Below, one piece after another: positions 9,796 to 22,034 of a stretch of DNA of 64,000 bases. The stretch is from positions 1,054,001 to 1,118,000 of the forward strand of contig JAHLEZ010000009.1 in NCBI GenBank assembly GCA_020726505.1. The letters are read 5' to 3'. The DNA comes from Leptodontidium sp. MPI-SDFR-AT-0119 (Eukaryota > Ascomycota > Leotiomycetes > Helotiales > Leptodontidiaceae). Each line of letters opens with the position of its first letter. The first letter of the stretch is position 1. A program made the position numbers and the translations under genes. A model generated the notes under the pieces. It was not told the DNA's origin and searched no databases. It was given only the letters and a program-made list of their open reading frames with translations.

Positions 9796-12700
9796 AGAAC
9801 TTATCGTTAGTGCGTTTGGCGGGGCGGTTACGCGAAATCGTATGCGATTACCTAAGTCCTGTTAATAAGTGCGCCGCGCCTTCGAGGGGCCGCATCTCGA
9901 GCACCGCCGGCTTAAATTTTATAACAAAGGTACCGTTAGAACCGCGCGCGCGCGGCCGTCAAAATGGGCCTATAGGCGAGCGATTTGGACAGGTAGTTGC
10001 CGAGATATTAAGAGGTAAAAGTCACGTGATATCAAGGGAGGTACAAGACCGAGGACACTCGCGACACGCAATATAAGGGTCTATAAAAGAGGTAGATTTT
10101 AAGTAAAAGGAAGTCCTAGCTAGCTACTATAGCCTTTTCGTTAACTGCTTACCGCGCGAAGCGCCGCCCCGCCGCCCCCAGAGCCCCCCGCGGCCTCGCC
10201 TACTTTGTTTACCCTGCCCCCTCCCCTTCCCTCGCAGGCTCGGGCCCTCCTGGCCCTCCTGGCGGCGCTGGCGGCGCTGGCGGCGCTGGCGTAACTCGTC
10301 CACGAGCTAGTTCAGGCTCTGACCGGCGCGCAACTGCTCGAGCTCGTCGACGGCCTCCTCCTCGGTCCTCCCCCGCGCTATACGGGCGCGGACCGCGTCC
10401 CAGATAACCTTGCGCCGACAGAACTGGACCTTGATTGTATTCCCTAGCCGCTAGCGGCTCCCCCAGCGCTCTTCGAGCTCCCTGATCGCCACTTAGCCCG
10501 GTAGCCCGTCTCGCTACTCTCGCCAGGCGTCCTTGACTGTAAAGACTCGAGCTAGGGCTGTCACGGCTAGTAAGCCTGGCTCGATGAGAGGCGCGAAAGG
10601 GAGAGGCGTAGGCGTAGGCGTCGAAACGGGCGCTGTTACCGTGTCCGCTATTAATATCCCCGGCCCTGTGCCTAAGTAGCTCGTGACTAAGGTTATTGTC
10701 GTAGTAATTGGGACTTGGCCTTGTACGAGGGCATCGAGGCTACTTTACAAAGCCTGTAGTCGGTTCTCGAGCCGGCCCTCGAGCCGGCCGACGAGCCGCT
10801 GCGTGCTCTGGAGGATCGCCTCGCGCGCGCTCTCGAGGACACTACTCAGCTCGGGCAGCGCGCGCTCGAGGAGTAGGCTCCGTGGCTCGCTCGGCCCTGT
10901 AGCGTCGGCCTGGACGAGTAAGGCGAACTCGTCCTAATCTGGCCCGTAGAAAGGGGCGTAAGCGAAAAACGGCAGCGCGGGATAGCGAGGCTGTAAGACA
11001 GCGAGGTCTTGCAAGAGGACGACGCGGAGGCGCCGTAGGAGCTTAAGGAACCCGTCGCTAGTGAGGTCATCTTCGTCGAGGCCGCCTTGCGCCTAGGTAC
11101 ACCGGCGCGCGCGCGCCTCAAAGCGGGCCTCCCACTCCTCGAGCCAGGGCCAGAGCTGCTTCTGGAGGGCGTACGGCGGCTCGTGGGCAGCACGCGCGAG
11201 GAAGTAGTCGCTAGTAGACGTTGAAAAGCCGGCGACGATACACATAAACTGCCGCGGTAAGTGTGTAAGGTAAGCCTGGCAAAGGACGCTCTAGTTCCAG
11301 CGGCCAGCTTGCGAGATCTGCGCGAGCGAGCTGCCGTACGTTTCTGCGCTCTGCGCGCCTACACGCCGCGGCAGGTGCGTCTTCTTTGTCGAGACGACCC
11401 CGGCTGCGCCAAAGACACGCCACGTCTCTTGAAGCTGCGTCGGGTACGAGAGCTCTTGCTCACGGTCCTGGCCAACGAGTACTTTGATTCGGTACTAGTC
11501 GCTCCGCTGGCGGAAAGACGGCGGCGCCTCGCTAGCGATATGCTAGCGCTAGAAAAGGAGCTGTGCGAGGGCGCCCTGCGTACAGAATAACGGGTCCTTG
11601 TGTCGAAGGGAGCCCATGAACTCCTTCTTCGCTGTCTTATTTAGCTTGCCGTCTCGCAAGAGAGTAACGAGGCAGCTACACGGCGTCGGGCCCTCTGTTA
11701 GCGGGTAATCGAGCAGAGAGAGGTCTGCTAGCTCCATCTTCCGCCGGTTTTCGCCACGCAAGAGGTAGTAATGCCCGAGGAGCAAGTCGAGCCTCGTTCG
11801 CAAGTTCTGCGGCATAAGCGCGGCTCCAGAGAGCAAGACGTCTTGAATCCGCAGCCACTCTTCGGGCGAGTAGCCGGCCTAGATCCCGTCATTGCCTCGG
11901 TCCTTAAAGGTCTCCCGATCAAGCTTGCCACGCTGGCGCGCCCGCTGCTCGAGGAAGCCCCGGACAGCCGCACCGCGAGGGTTCTCGGTATTGTGGCTAC
12001 CGTGAGCGACCTGTAATCGCCAGAGCTCGATTACAGTAGCAATATACGCGTCAACTGTCCCTTTCGTAAGTAACGAGCCCTCGCCGCTACTACTACTGCT
12101 GCCTCTACTACTGCTATCGCCAGTCGTACCCGGCTCTCGAGCGAAGGCCTCCGGGACCACGTAGCCCTCGCGGTCCTCCGCCAGCAGCTCTGCGATCTCC
12201 GCGAGCGGGACCTCGAGGGTCTGGGCGAGGCTCTTAGCCTCGAGCAGCGCTGCCGCCTCCTAGTCATAGTCACCCGCCCCCTTCCTCTTCTGCTGCTTCT
12301 TCGTCGACGGCTTGCCGGCTGGCTTGACGCGCCGGAGGAGGACGTCCTCCTTTAGCCAGGCGGCTAGTTTGTCTGGGGTCACGAGCTCGCCGTCTAGCCA
12401 AGTATAGAACGAGCCGTCCTGCGCGAGCCGCGGCTTGCTGCACTAGTTCTAAAGAGCGGCTCTGTTAGCTAGCTAGCCACACATATATACACACGAGGGG
12501 GAGGGAGGGGGACGTGCCTTCCACTCCTGCTGCTTCGATCGGTAGCTGCGTGCCGTATTGTCCGGCTGCTCGTCCTTCTTCGCCTTCAGGCCAGCGCGGC
12601 GGGCCTCCTGCGCGCGCGTCGTCGCGGCGGCGTACGAATCGTCCATGGCTATCGTCCGTCTCTGTCTCGGGGTGCGGTGGTTTGGCAGTTTGTTGACACA

Positions 12701-12910
12701 CGGGGACGCGAGGGGGAGAGGTGATAAGTAGCACGCGCAGTCCCCGCGCCGCTTCTCATAAGGCGCGCACGCGATTTCACGGCGCGCCGCCCGCGGCCGG
12801 TAAGCAGGTCACGGGACCCAAGCGAGGGGGGCGCGCGGTGTCGCGGGTTGCGGCGCAACTGCGCGGGCCCCCGATAAGCCAAGTGACGATTCTATAGAAC
12901 AAGTGGCTTA
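9796..12910 (-). mobile_element. Crypton (tyrosine-recombinase DNA transposon), boundaries approximate
   Basis: This GC-rich block sits between the two halves of LTR-like copy B and encodes a CBF3/Ndc10-like recombinase with a GCR1_C domain on the minus strand. Cryptons lack terminal inverted repeats, and I see none. The limits are taken from where the LTR sequence breaks off and resumes. Confidence 0.75.
10141..12646 (-). pseudogene. Crypton tyrosine recombinase with GCR1_C DNA-binding domain, inactivated
   Basis: Begins at ATG 12646 (MDDSYAAATTRAQEARRAGL), has an intron near 12460-12540 whose splice sites I could not fix, then one long frame to about 10141. The catalytic core is recognisable (TLLRDGKLNKTAKKEF, THLPRR, ISQAGRWN, then AYLTHLPRQFM with the candidate nucleophile Tyr). 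The GCR1_C domain follows (AWRE*RDGLPG, EERWGSR*RLGN, CRRKVIWDAV). At least thirteen in-frame stops occur, nearly all TAG at positions where Trp or Gln is expected (LLF*R*H, GSR*R, RE*RD, RWN*S). TGG to TAG and CAG to TAG are CpA to TpA changes on one strand or the other, the RIP signature. The active protein would cut and rejoin DNA; this copy cannot. Confidence 0.85.
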
Positions 12911-13159
12911 CACTGCAATTCTAGCGTCGGCTGGACACAGTGGTCACGAGGACAGGTCACGTGAGGGATCGCGGGATCCAGGCGAGCGAAGTTCTATATA
13001 AATAGAGTAGTTTCCTAGGCAGTAGAGCTTCGTGCTCAAATTCATATAGCAGTTTAACCATTGCTTGTAACGTCTCAATTCCATTTGAGAACCGAAACTC
13101 TTGTCACTTTACTTCATAGCTGATACCAACCGACGAGCCTGTACGCCGCGTACCAGTCA

Positions 13160-15974
13160 GAACCAGGAACGTTACAGCACCGTCGCAGATATCAGCAACT
13201 TGGCCACGTAGCAGGCCACACTTATCTTTCGGCCACCACTGCCGTCTTATCCACACGTTCGTTTACTTGCAGCCGTCTCGCAACGGGCCGCTGCATATTT
13301 CTCGGTAACTGCGCGCCCCATTCTCCAGTTATATGAGCAGACCAATGTCAGCATTCTGAGTTCTTATCAAAGTAGCCACCATCATCCATGCATGTCGTGG
13401 TCAGCTGCATTCTTAACACTTGGGGAGCGCGTTTATGTAATATACCAGTAGATAACTTGGGAGACGTCTGCGAGAGCCTCTGCAGCAATTTCCCAACCTG
13501 GACACCTTCCCAAGCACTGGTGAAGAATTCAACCAATCTGGACAGCAAGCCTGCCCTCGTCTGAAAGTAGTTAAGTAAACGGCACTCCGAAATAAATGTT
13601 GCATGAAACTTCTTATTCATCATTAACCAGGCTGTTGGTGGATTGACTGCGCGCAACTGCTGCATATCTTGTCAAGTTTCCCAATTTCTCACCTCTCAGC
13701 TCCCACCCAATCATTACTTCCCTATCACACGATTGCGGGCCAATCTTCTGTCTTTACATCGCATTCCATTGTAGTCTCTGGGACAAAAGCACACGATCTT
13801 CCTCACCTCTTAGATTGGGGGCTATCGTCACGGCGTCTTGTGGTCCAGTTGCAATGCCTCCTACCCGAGCCCGCCCAGTTCCTTACGTGCTGTCGTGTGA
13901 TCCAAAGGGTTTACAATTTCGTCAATCACGATCATCAGCGAACTAATAATCATTCATACAGCATTGCCAATATTTGCAACTGCCAGCAAAACCACATGAG
14001 CGAATGATTAAGACGAAGTGCTGCATCCTTAGCCGAAATAGTACTCGACGACTTGCACACTCACGATCTGATCAAAATGGGTCTGTTGGGAGCCCCTAAA
14101 CTACCCCACTTGCAATTGTTTGGAGTGAAGTCAATCGACATGATGGCATGGCTGCTGCTGCTGCTAAATCCTCCTTCGGCCCAAGCATCTCAGATCATGC
14201 AGGGCTATCAGGATACAACTCTCAAGGAGTGTATCGTGGTATGAATCACGTCTTTTACAGGCAAGAATGGATACGCACCGGTGCTGACTCCGTGTTCAGA
14301 ACAAGCAGGACTGTAGCTTGCTGCCTTTGAAACTGCAGCACTTGCTCCTCGTGGCCCTTAACCAGAACGCCGGAATTGCAGAACCTACCTTCTTTTCGTT
14401 GGGACTTCTAACAACGGCGCCGTGGCTCTAGCGCCAGCAACTCTAAACATATAGCGGTCATATAGCGGTCACTCCAGCTGCCATTTCCTAGCGCTGTCTC
14501 GGTCAAGAAGAAGCACAGTTAGGATCACGGTTGGCATTGGAAAATTCAAGTGTGTTCGAAAACGATCTCCCAGGACTCACCAAAACCACCAAGCCCTCCG
14601 TGAATCGAATTTTCTTGCAGCAGAAAGCCAAAACGACCCTGCATACCATGTATTGGCACGACTATGCTACCGAAACAACTTAGTTTGGCCACTAACATCT
14701 GGAGAGTCGAGGGTATTCAAGTTTTCCCGATATTGGTTAGCTGGAGGTCTGTTCTGTTCGATCGTGGACAGGTGGGGAGCTCCCTCAACAAGTACTGCAA
14801 ATACAGTTTTCGCTTTCCCATCCTTTATCGTTAAAGCTGTTCGGGGATTAAACCACACATCGAGAGACATATGTCAAATTACGAAGACTTTATGTTAGAT
14901 GAAATCTCCACCCTCGAGAATATCATCAGATGCATATTGTTTTCTCGGTTAATCAACCCAACGGCAGACTCGAGTCTGGACAGAGATGAACATTGACTGT
15001 TCCTTTTCGGTGGCAAGTTCTATGCTAGATGGCGTAGTAATTTTTTCTTTCGATAGCCTACGACGACGACATTGTCGCAATGGACGATTGCTATTTTGCC
15101 TTGCTCGGCCACAGCTCGCCAAACTCGTACCAGCAACAAGCCCTTACGGGCCCAATAATTCTCTAAGCCACTACAGAAGATGCGTTTACTGGACCTATGC
15201 TGCTAATGCCTGGTTGCTCCTTGGACTTTTCGCTCGGACGGACACCGCACCAAGACGGCCATGCACGAGTGAGCCGTTCTTTTCGGGTGTACTTTCAGCT
15301 TCTCGACAGTCACGGCGACGAGCTTTCTAGCTACTGATTCGAAAAGAAACTCGGTGAGCCACTAAGCAATACCAGCTCGGCAGAAACTTTTCAGCAAATC
15401 ACTACTGAGGGAGAGCAAAGAGCACGACCAATGATCGACATGTCGAACTCAAGGTTTCGGGCTGGTCGGTCCGCAGCGAGAGATTCAACCCCCCAGAGCT
15501 TCACAGCGGGTTGACGCGGCAAAGCTATGTCATAGCCAATGGAGTGATTTATTGGCCCGCCTATAATCCCGAGGCTCTGGTACAGACTACTTCGCGACGC
15601 CGAGGATGGGCTGAGAACGGCCTCCATCCACGAAGTACACTATTTTAACAGCGGGTTGCATTTGGCAGCGAGCAGCGTCTGTTAGACCACTCAAGCCTGG
15701 GATATTGCTTTGAATCTAGGAACGAAAAGCCTAGAAAATTCCAAGGGCGACATCACGCGACTGTTATCGTATGTGCCTTGGAAGCAACTTCGACCAACTT
15801 TGCTGTCTCCCAAAGCACCCACCAGAGCAGAGCAACTTCCAACACTTATCAGGCAGTCGCACAGAAGTGTATTCTCGATCCACATTCAATTTCAATTTCA
15901 ATTTCTTTATCGTTTCCTAGACTTTCGTTTTTGCTTCAGCATTTTTATGCCTCGGGTAGTGAAGACTTGCGATA
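13160..15974. other. 2.8-kb interval with short unrecognised ORFs
   Basis: Short frames occur on both strands (13348-13665 minus, 13669-14007 plus, 14653-14898 plus, 15391-15627 minus). The minus frame at 15391-15627, with IIGGPINHSIGYDIALPRQP, looks most protein-like, but I recognise none of them. Mixed-frame fragments suggest decayed coding sequence. Confidence 0.35.
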
Positions 15975-17102
15975 ATGAGGATTGCGTGTTTGCAGTTCGC
16001 GCCTCAGGTATGCTTGAAGGGTGTAACGTTCTTGAAATGGTGGAGTTTGTACTGACCAAGTCAGGTCGGCGACGTTGACAGTAACCTCAATCGTGCCGAC
16101 GCAGTTCTTAGCCGTGCGAACCCTCAAGACATCGACCTTCTCGTCCTTCCGGAGCTGGCTTTCTCTGGCTACAACTTCAAGTCGTTGCACCAAATCAGTC
16201 CTTACCTCGAGCCTACCACATCAGGCATTACTTCTCTTTGGGCGAGGACGACAGCTCTGAAGTACAACTGTGTTGTTGTAGCAGGTTATCCGGAGAAAGT
16301 TGATGTGACTCCGAAATGGCCCACCTCACCTGAATACTACAATTCGGCTATCACAGTCAATGCCGAGGGAGAAACCATCGCCAACTATCGAAAATCATTC
16401 CTCCACTACACGGATAAAACCTGGGCGCTCGAAGGCCCCGATGGGTTCTATGACGATGAGATCGAAGCGTTAGGAACAGTTGCTATGGGAATCTGTAAGT
16501 GCTTCCTCGTCTCCCCCCTAATGTTGGCGAGGCTGACATATAATGCCTAGGTATGGATCTCAAGTAAGTACCTCGTTGTTGACCTAATCAAAGTTGAGTC
16601 GTTAATAGTTTTTAGTCCTTACAAGTTCGAGGCACCATGGAACGCCTGGGAGCTTGCAAACCATATTTTGCTTCGACGAGCCAACCTTGTGGTGCTCTCT
16701 TTAGCATGGATGACTCGTGATGATCATCGGGCATTTAGTCGAACCCCGAAGAAACCTGATATGGACACTCTCGCGTACTGGCTCATGCGTCTTGAACCCC
16801 CCATCCGGAACGAAGGGGAAGATGAGATCATTGTCTTGTTTGCAAATCGTACTGGCTTGGAAGGTGACGCAACATATGCGGGGACAAGCGCAGTCCTTGG
16901 TATTCGAGGGGGCGAGGTTAGGGTGTACGGCGTTCTGGGTCGAGGTGAACGAGAGCTCCTTGTGATCGACACATCAATAAGCCCCAAGATGCAGCTCATT
17001 TGCGAACCACGTATTCCAAAGGTACCCGAATCAGCGAAAGTAGTATCGTCAACCTCGTCCGACTCGACTGGAGATTCGGAAGCAAGCTTGACTAGCGAGT
17101 AG
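15975..17102 (+). CDS. NTA1: Protein N-terminal amidase (Nta1-type nitrilase), C-terminally truncated by hAT insertion
   Basis: Hydrolyses the side-chain amide of N-terminal Asn/Gln in the Arg/N-degron pathway (family knowledge). Four exons: 15975-16007, 16065-16494, 16551-16563 and 16616-17102, giving 320 aa. The start MRIACLQFAPQ is the standard nitrilase beta strand, which fixes the ATG at 15975. The catalytic triad is visible: Glu41 in VLPELAFSGY, Lys121 in NYRKSFLHY and Cys155 in GICMDLNPY. The Cys codon is split by intron 2, and exon 3 is only 13 nt. The catalytic domain is complete. The reading frame ends SLTSE-TAG, where the TAG is the first three bases of a hAT element; the 8-bp target duplication CTAGCGAG precedes it. 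The original frame resumes beyond the element. The truncated enzyme may still be active, but has lost its native tail and 3' UTR. Confidence 0.9.
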
Positions 17103-20100
17103 GTCTGGCCATTGAATAAATGAACGTGAAAATTCAGCGAATTTTCATCCATTCAGCTGAATTTAGGGTAGCTGAATTGAACGATGAACTTGGGGGTGGC
17201 GAACAACGAAAAGAGGGTCCAGTTCATTGAAAATAGGTCTATTTATATGTGATTTTGGGGGGGTATCCATGCTTCGGATCCTTGGATATTTATCCACTTT
17301 CCCATCCGAAATTGCATGATTTCCACAACTTAATGAAAGCTCCGACTTGCTAATTAAGGTCAATTCTAAGGCTCTTAATTGGCTCTTCAGTCAATCTTTC
17401 TTACTCTATACATACGTTGTTTCTCTTCTAATTGAGCTCTAGCTCGCCCCTTGATTTCCTTATCTTCGGCATCAAAGTGGCTCTTTAGCAGACGCAAAAT
17501 CCTCATTGTATCGGCGTCTATAGCCATGCGGCGAATCCCTATTACATCTCGACCTTCAGAAAACAAGCGTTCAATATCGACTTCAGCGCTAGGGATAGCT
17601 AGCAGATCTCGAGCGGCTTTGGCGACCAAAGGATACTGGAATTCGGAAGCTTTCCACCACTTTAAATTAAAGTCCTCCACGCTTAAGTCCCAATCAACGA
17701 CTACTAGATCATTGAAATATCGATCAAAATCAGTGATAAGATCAGCTTGATTAGGCACAGCATTAAGCTCTCTGGCACGTTGTAAAAGAAGCCACTCATG
17801 TTGGTCAATATGCGAAGGTCGCTCCCCCTGATTCAATGGCGCCGTAACAACAAAAGTTACTATATAAGGGTAGTTATCTTCAAACCACGTCTTGATTCGT
17901 AGAATCAAATCTTCTGCGTCCTCGCCATATTGTGCTCGAAGTAGGGAGAATTTATATCGAGGATTAAGTACGTGAGCTGCAAAATAGAGGTCGCATTCAA
18001 ACATCTCATCAGTCCACTTCTTTAAAGTGTCTTTGGCGGCGTCAAACGCACGTCGGAGATCAATACAGATATCTCTAAAGGCCTCTCTACCAGAAGAAAC
18101 GTCTTTTAAAAGGTCGGCCATATTCCACATCCTTCCAATATAGCCATCAAGATTTAGAGCTATCTTTGAGACTGTAAGCGTACGCTCATAGAATGGCCAC
18201 ATACAACGTTTAACTTGCTCGGAAAGCTCCCAATCTAACTCCAAAGGTATAAGGTGCTTACATACGGCGTGAAGTTGACCATATCGGGAGATCTTTGCCT
18301 TATGTTGTCGGGCTACCTTCATCATTAAATACAAGGAATTCCACCGAGTATTAACGTCAAGAGGAATAAAAGTAGAGCAAATATTAGTCCACTATTTCCG
18401 GCGCTCGTCACTTCCTATAACAAACAACACAAAAGTCCGTACTTTCATGATAACGCTAAGAGTAGCAAGAACAGGTGGAAATACCGCATTTCCCTCCACA
18501 GCTTGATTGACTAGCGCCTCTGCGTCTGCGCGGGTGCCACATCTCAAGGTCTTGTAAATGGATTTACAGACGAGGTCGTTTATATGGGCCTAGCACTTAA
18601 TTCGACTCGGCCGGCCTTGAAATCTGCAGCGAGGGAGATTAAGAAGTTGTCGAGGGTCAGGGTCGTACCGGAGCTGTAATCTCCGCAAAAAATGATCACA
18701 GAAGGTGTCATTATTAGTAGCATTGTCTCCTACAACTGCAAATACTTTGTAAGCGACCTTTAAACCAACAGATATTGTAGTTTGAATTATAGAGCCTCCA
18801 CCTGTTTCAATTGTCTCTGTTTCGTTGATATCATCGCCGAGGGACACAATAAACACCTCTGCCATCCTATCTCCGGTTTTACTATAAACTGCCTCTGTAA
18901 ATTCAGCGTTTATAGTGTACCGGACCCAATTATTCTTCCTAATCCAATGAATTTGTCTAGAGATGATGTTTTTGTGATTTGGTGACCCCTAACCATCAAA
19001 GGTAAGAGCACAAGATTCGTATGTTTCCTCCAAGAGTAGAGCTTGCTCAATTCGCACTTCGTTGAATCGTTTTTCAGCATATCGATCAAAGGTATGGCGA
19101 TTAACAAAAGGTATTGGTTTCCCAAGAGCTTGGAAAAGACCCTGCCATGGCATACTATTCATTAAAGAATAGGCTTGATTAGTTTGAACAACAAATCGTA
19201 GGCAGGCCTCTTCCGGGCTCATAGCCTGAGCTCTCTCTGACACAAATTGTAAGATATCTCCATCTCCTCCACCACCTCCTTTGGTGTTGTTCTTGATTGT
19301 ATAGCCTCCCTGCAAATGCTTCGCTTTGGTCAATTCGTGTTTGTCCCAGAGGTGGTTTGTCGTAGCTGAAGTGTTTCCATGCCTTTGCGAATCCTTGGAG
19401 CTCCATTCACAATAATTACACGTCCACAGGCGATCATAAACCTCTTCCGTAGCCTTCTTAAACTTCTTTAACCACGTTGAAGAGAGCTCAGATATAGTAT
19501 AATAGAATAGAGTCCAAGAGTGCTCAATGGGAGCTTTCCGAATACTCTTTTGAGAGTCTTTCCGTAGGACGACAGTTGTAGGGATGGCATATCGTGCACG
19601 CTCACGTCCATTGAATGGAGATTCTGGGTCCTCTGCAGCATCTGCCACTGGATTTACAGCCTGCGAAGCTGTTCCGGCTTGTGAACTATCATCAACCATA
19701 ATAACGTCGTCATCTTGGGAATCCTGTATAACACGTCGGAGAGCTGAAGGTGTGCGAGGAACTCGTGGAGGGTTGACAATAGGCTCGTCGATTCTAGTCA
19801 CTCTATACGCCAATAGGCCAGCTTGTCGTCGTCGGGGAGAGGCTCTCCTAATTGAAGGTGGTGGTGGTGTTGATCTTCTAATAGGGGATCTGCCCTGTCG
19901 ACTATTATAGGCGCGTTGCATGATGAGAATCCGAGAAACGACGCTAATATAAACATTAATATATCTTCATAACAAATAACAGGAACGACTTCGGAATAGG
20001 TGCATTCGATTCGGCGTACCTTAATTGACAAATCTGCAACTTGAATTGGTTGGTTTCATAAATGTGTGCGTTATTGAGGATTTATTTTGGTGTGGGCTCA

Positions 20101-20285
20101 CTTACGCACAGTCTCATGAGCGGTCTGATCCACCCCGGGGATTTCTTGGCATTTTTCATCCAAATTCAACGAATTTTCATTGAAAGGTTCAGATTAGATT
20201 GAATTGAACGCTGAACTTTATATACTAGAATGAATTGAACGATGAAAGTCAAAATGTGTTTTCATTCTTTCATTGGCCAGACCTA
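17100..20285 (-). mobile_element. hAT transposon 1 (3186 bp), target duplication CTAGCGAG
   Basis: The ends TAGGTCTGGCCATTGAA (17100) and the inverted TAGGTCTGGCCAATGAA (from 20285) form imperfect terminal inverted repeats. The 8-bp direct repeat CTAGCGAG lies at 17092-17099 and 20286-20293, the hAT hallmark. The element carries one transposase gene on the minus strand and sits inside the coding sequence of the Nta1 gene. Confidence 0.95.
17387..19921 (-). pseudogene. hAT transposase with BED zinc finger, three in-frame stops
   Basis: A single frame runs from ATG 19921 to 17387. The N-terminal part has a BED-type finger (CNYCEW, with TTNHLWDKH later). The middle includes VVGDNATNN, and the C-terminus carries the hAT dimerisation block (YPLVAKAARDLLAIPSAEVD, then IERLFSEGRDV). 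Three TAG codons interrupt the same frame at 18989-18991, 18590-18592 and 18392-18394; the first replaces a likely Trp (DG*GSPNHK). All are compatible with CpA to TpA change. The rest of the frame is undamaged, so inactivation looks recent. Confidence 0.9.
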
Positions 20286-20293
20286 CTAGCGAG

Positions 20294-22034
20294 GCATCGA
20301 TGATGGCAAGCCATCCTTCTCTTGATGCGCCTCCATTGACGCCTTGTTTGTTCTCTCCAATGGCGGACGCATTCCCACTGGATATCCACCCTAAAGATGA
20401 CACCCCACAGGACGACATTTCACTTGATGAGCTTCCACTTGACGATTTTCCCATGAAGTGTGTGACAGACATGTTGCCTTCGCCTTCTCCTGCCCCAGAG
20501 CCCACGGAGAGAAAACCAACACCGATTCCTGTCCCGTCCGTTTATTCGAGACCACCATCACCAAAGTCAAGAAATTGCAGTCGGTCACGTGTTACCGGAA
20601 CCGAGCGAGTAGACTCGCCCGTTTTAGGGAGAATGTTGGGAAACATTCTCACGGACGAGGAAAGGTCCCGAGATTCGCCTCTGCTCAGAGGTATAGTCGA
20701 CGAGGTCCGACGAAGCCGAGCAGACTACAACTTCACTCCGCCACCTGATGGAGACGAATCGACGCATACAACTACAACTCCCATCGAGGCACCTTCACCA
20801 ACATCACCAGCATTCTTGTACTACAACGAACATGATCGTAGTTCACCTATTTTGGGGGGCACCGTTGAAGTGGTGATCAACAGTGAGCTGGAACTACAAC
20901 GTGCCGACTTCAGTAATTCAGACAGCGACGACGATGCAAGAAAACTATTCGACTGAGTGTACTTATGCTGATTCGATGGTTCCAAGATCGTTGGATGATG
21001 AGCTTCCTCTTCCCATCAGGAAAATGGTCGATGATCTGGTTAACAAGGAAATTCTGCTCCTCGAAGCCCGCGTTGCTGGTATCAATCTCAATGAGTGCAA
21101 AGTGGCATCTTCAGGTGTCATGGATTTGGAGGAGCCAGAAGGTCCCCACGGAGAACTTTCCATGGAAGTGGCTGGGAAGGAGGTTGATCACATCGAGAGG
21201 ATAAAGCAGCTAGCACTACCCCCGACGATTGTCTCGGTTGCACCTGAGCCTACGGACCCGTCCATTCCCACGAGAGGGGTCGTCGGGCATATATTCAACC
21301 AGATCGATGAGCAGATCTCTTCAAACCCAGTCACGGAGGTTGACTCGGCAGCACCCGAGCCTCCACCCTACATTGAGAGAAATCTGTCTCCTCCTCCTCC
21401 CCCTCCGGCACCTTGTCGTCCTCGAGAAGTCTCTTTATGTAGAGATAACCACGAGCATGTTCATTCAAGACCTTCATCGGCGATCGGAAAAGTCGCGTCC
21501 GAGCTTCCAGCTTACGATGATCGGTATGGTTCGCCACCGCCGCCACCACCTGCTCCCCGTAGACCTCGAGAAGTTTCAATGTGCAGACATGACCACGAGC
21601 AGACCCATTCGATACAATCTCCACATATAGAACCTGTCGAATCCGAGGATCCAGCTTATGTTGAAAGATACGGATCGCCTCCTCCGCCTCCTCCGCCTCC
21701 TCCTGCTCATTATCTTTCTCGCAAAGTCGTGATAGACATGCCAACGTCAGAGGTCCGACCAACCCGAGCTGACTTCATGGATACCCAGCCACCTTCAATC
21801 CCCCTCACAGCATGTGACCCAACCCCAAAATCTCCAGTGGGCTTCAATCACAACAGAGGGGTCCAGACAGTCCCTCTGGACCGGGCACAGAACCGGTCAA
21901 GAGCAGACTCAGACAAGACGCACTCCATGCCTCCCAGCTCCGACTACGCAGAGGAGGAGTCCTCGTTCACCAAAAACTTTCTCGGCCCTCGCAGTCGACA
22001 CATTCTTCCTCGACCAAGAAGTACCATATGGTAG
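20294..22034 (+). pseudogene. Severed C-terminal tail of the Nta1-type protein
   Basis: After the second target-duplication copy (20286-20293) the frame ACT-AGC-GAG continues as GCA-TCG-ATG, exactly the frame interrupted at 17099. The tail is disordered and acidic/proline-rich, with VLGRMLGNILTDEERSRDSP and a related block ILGGTVEVV. The first frame stops at 20954-20956; an overlapping second frame (20883-22034) takes over, implying a one-base frameshift near 20940. That second part holds three repeats of about 46 residues, each with a (Y/L)GSPPPPPPAP-like core followed by RPREVSxCR. With its start codon and promoter now 3.2 kb away behind a transposon, loss of constraint is expected. That both parts belong to one ancestral gene is inferred from frame continuity for the first part and proximity for the second. 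Confidence 0.65.

Larger units (their letters stand above)
9730..13159 (+). repeat. LTR-like repeat copy B, split by a Crypton
   Basis: The left part (9730 to about 9795) matches the first 65 bp of the family: TGTCACGATC, then TTGGCCCTGAGGCTCG and CAGAGAAG. The right part (about 12911-13159) resumes with CACTGCAATTCTAG and includes the TATATAAA box and the 3' end GCGTACCAGTCA. The 3.1 kb between them is the Crypton. No 5-bp target duplication was identified around the whole repeat. Confidence 0.7.

Noticed and set aside
10683..12016. Several Arg- or Ala-rich plus-strand ORFs
   Set aside because: Shadows of the GC-rich Crypton recombinase gene on the minus strand.
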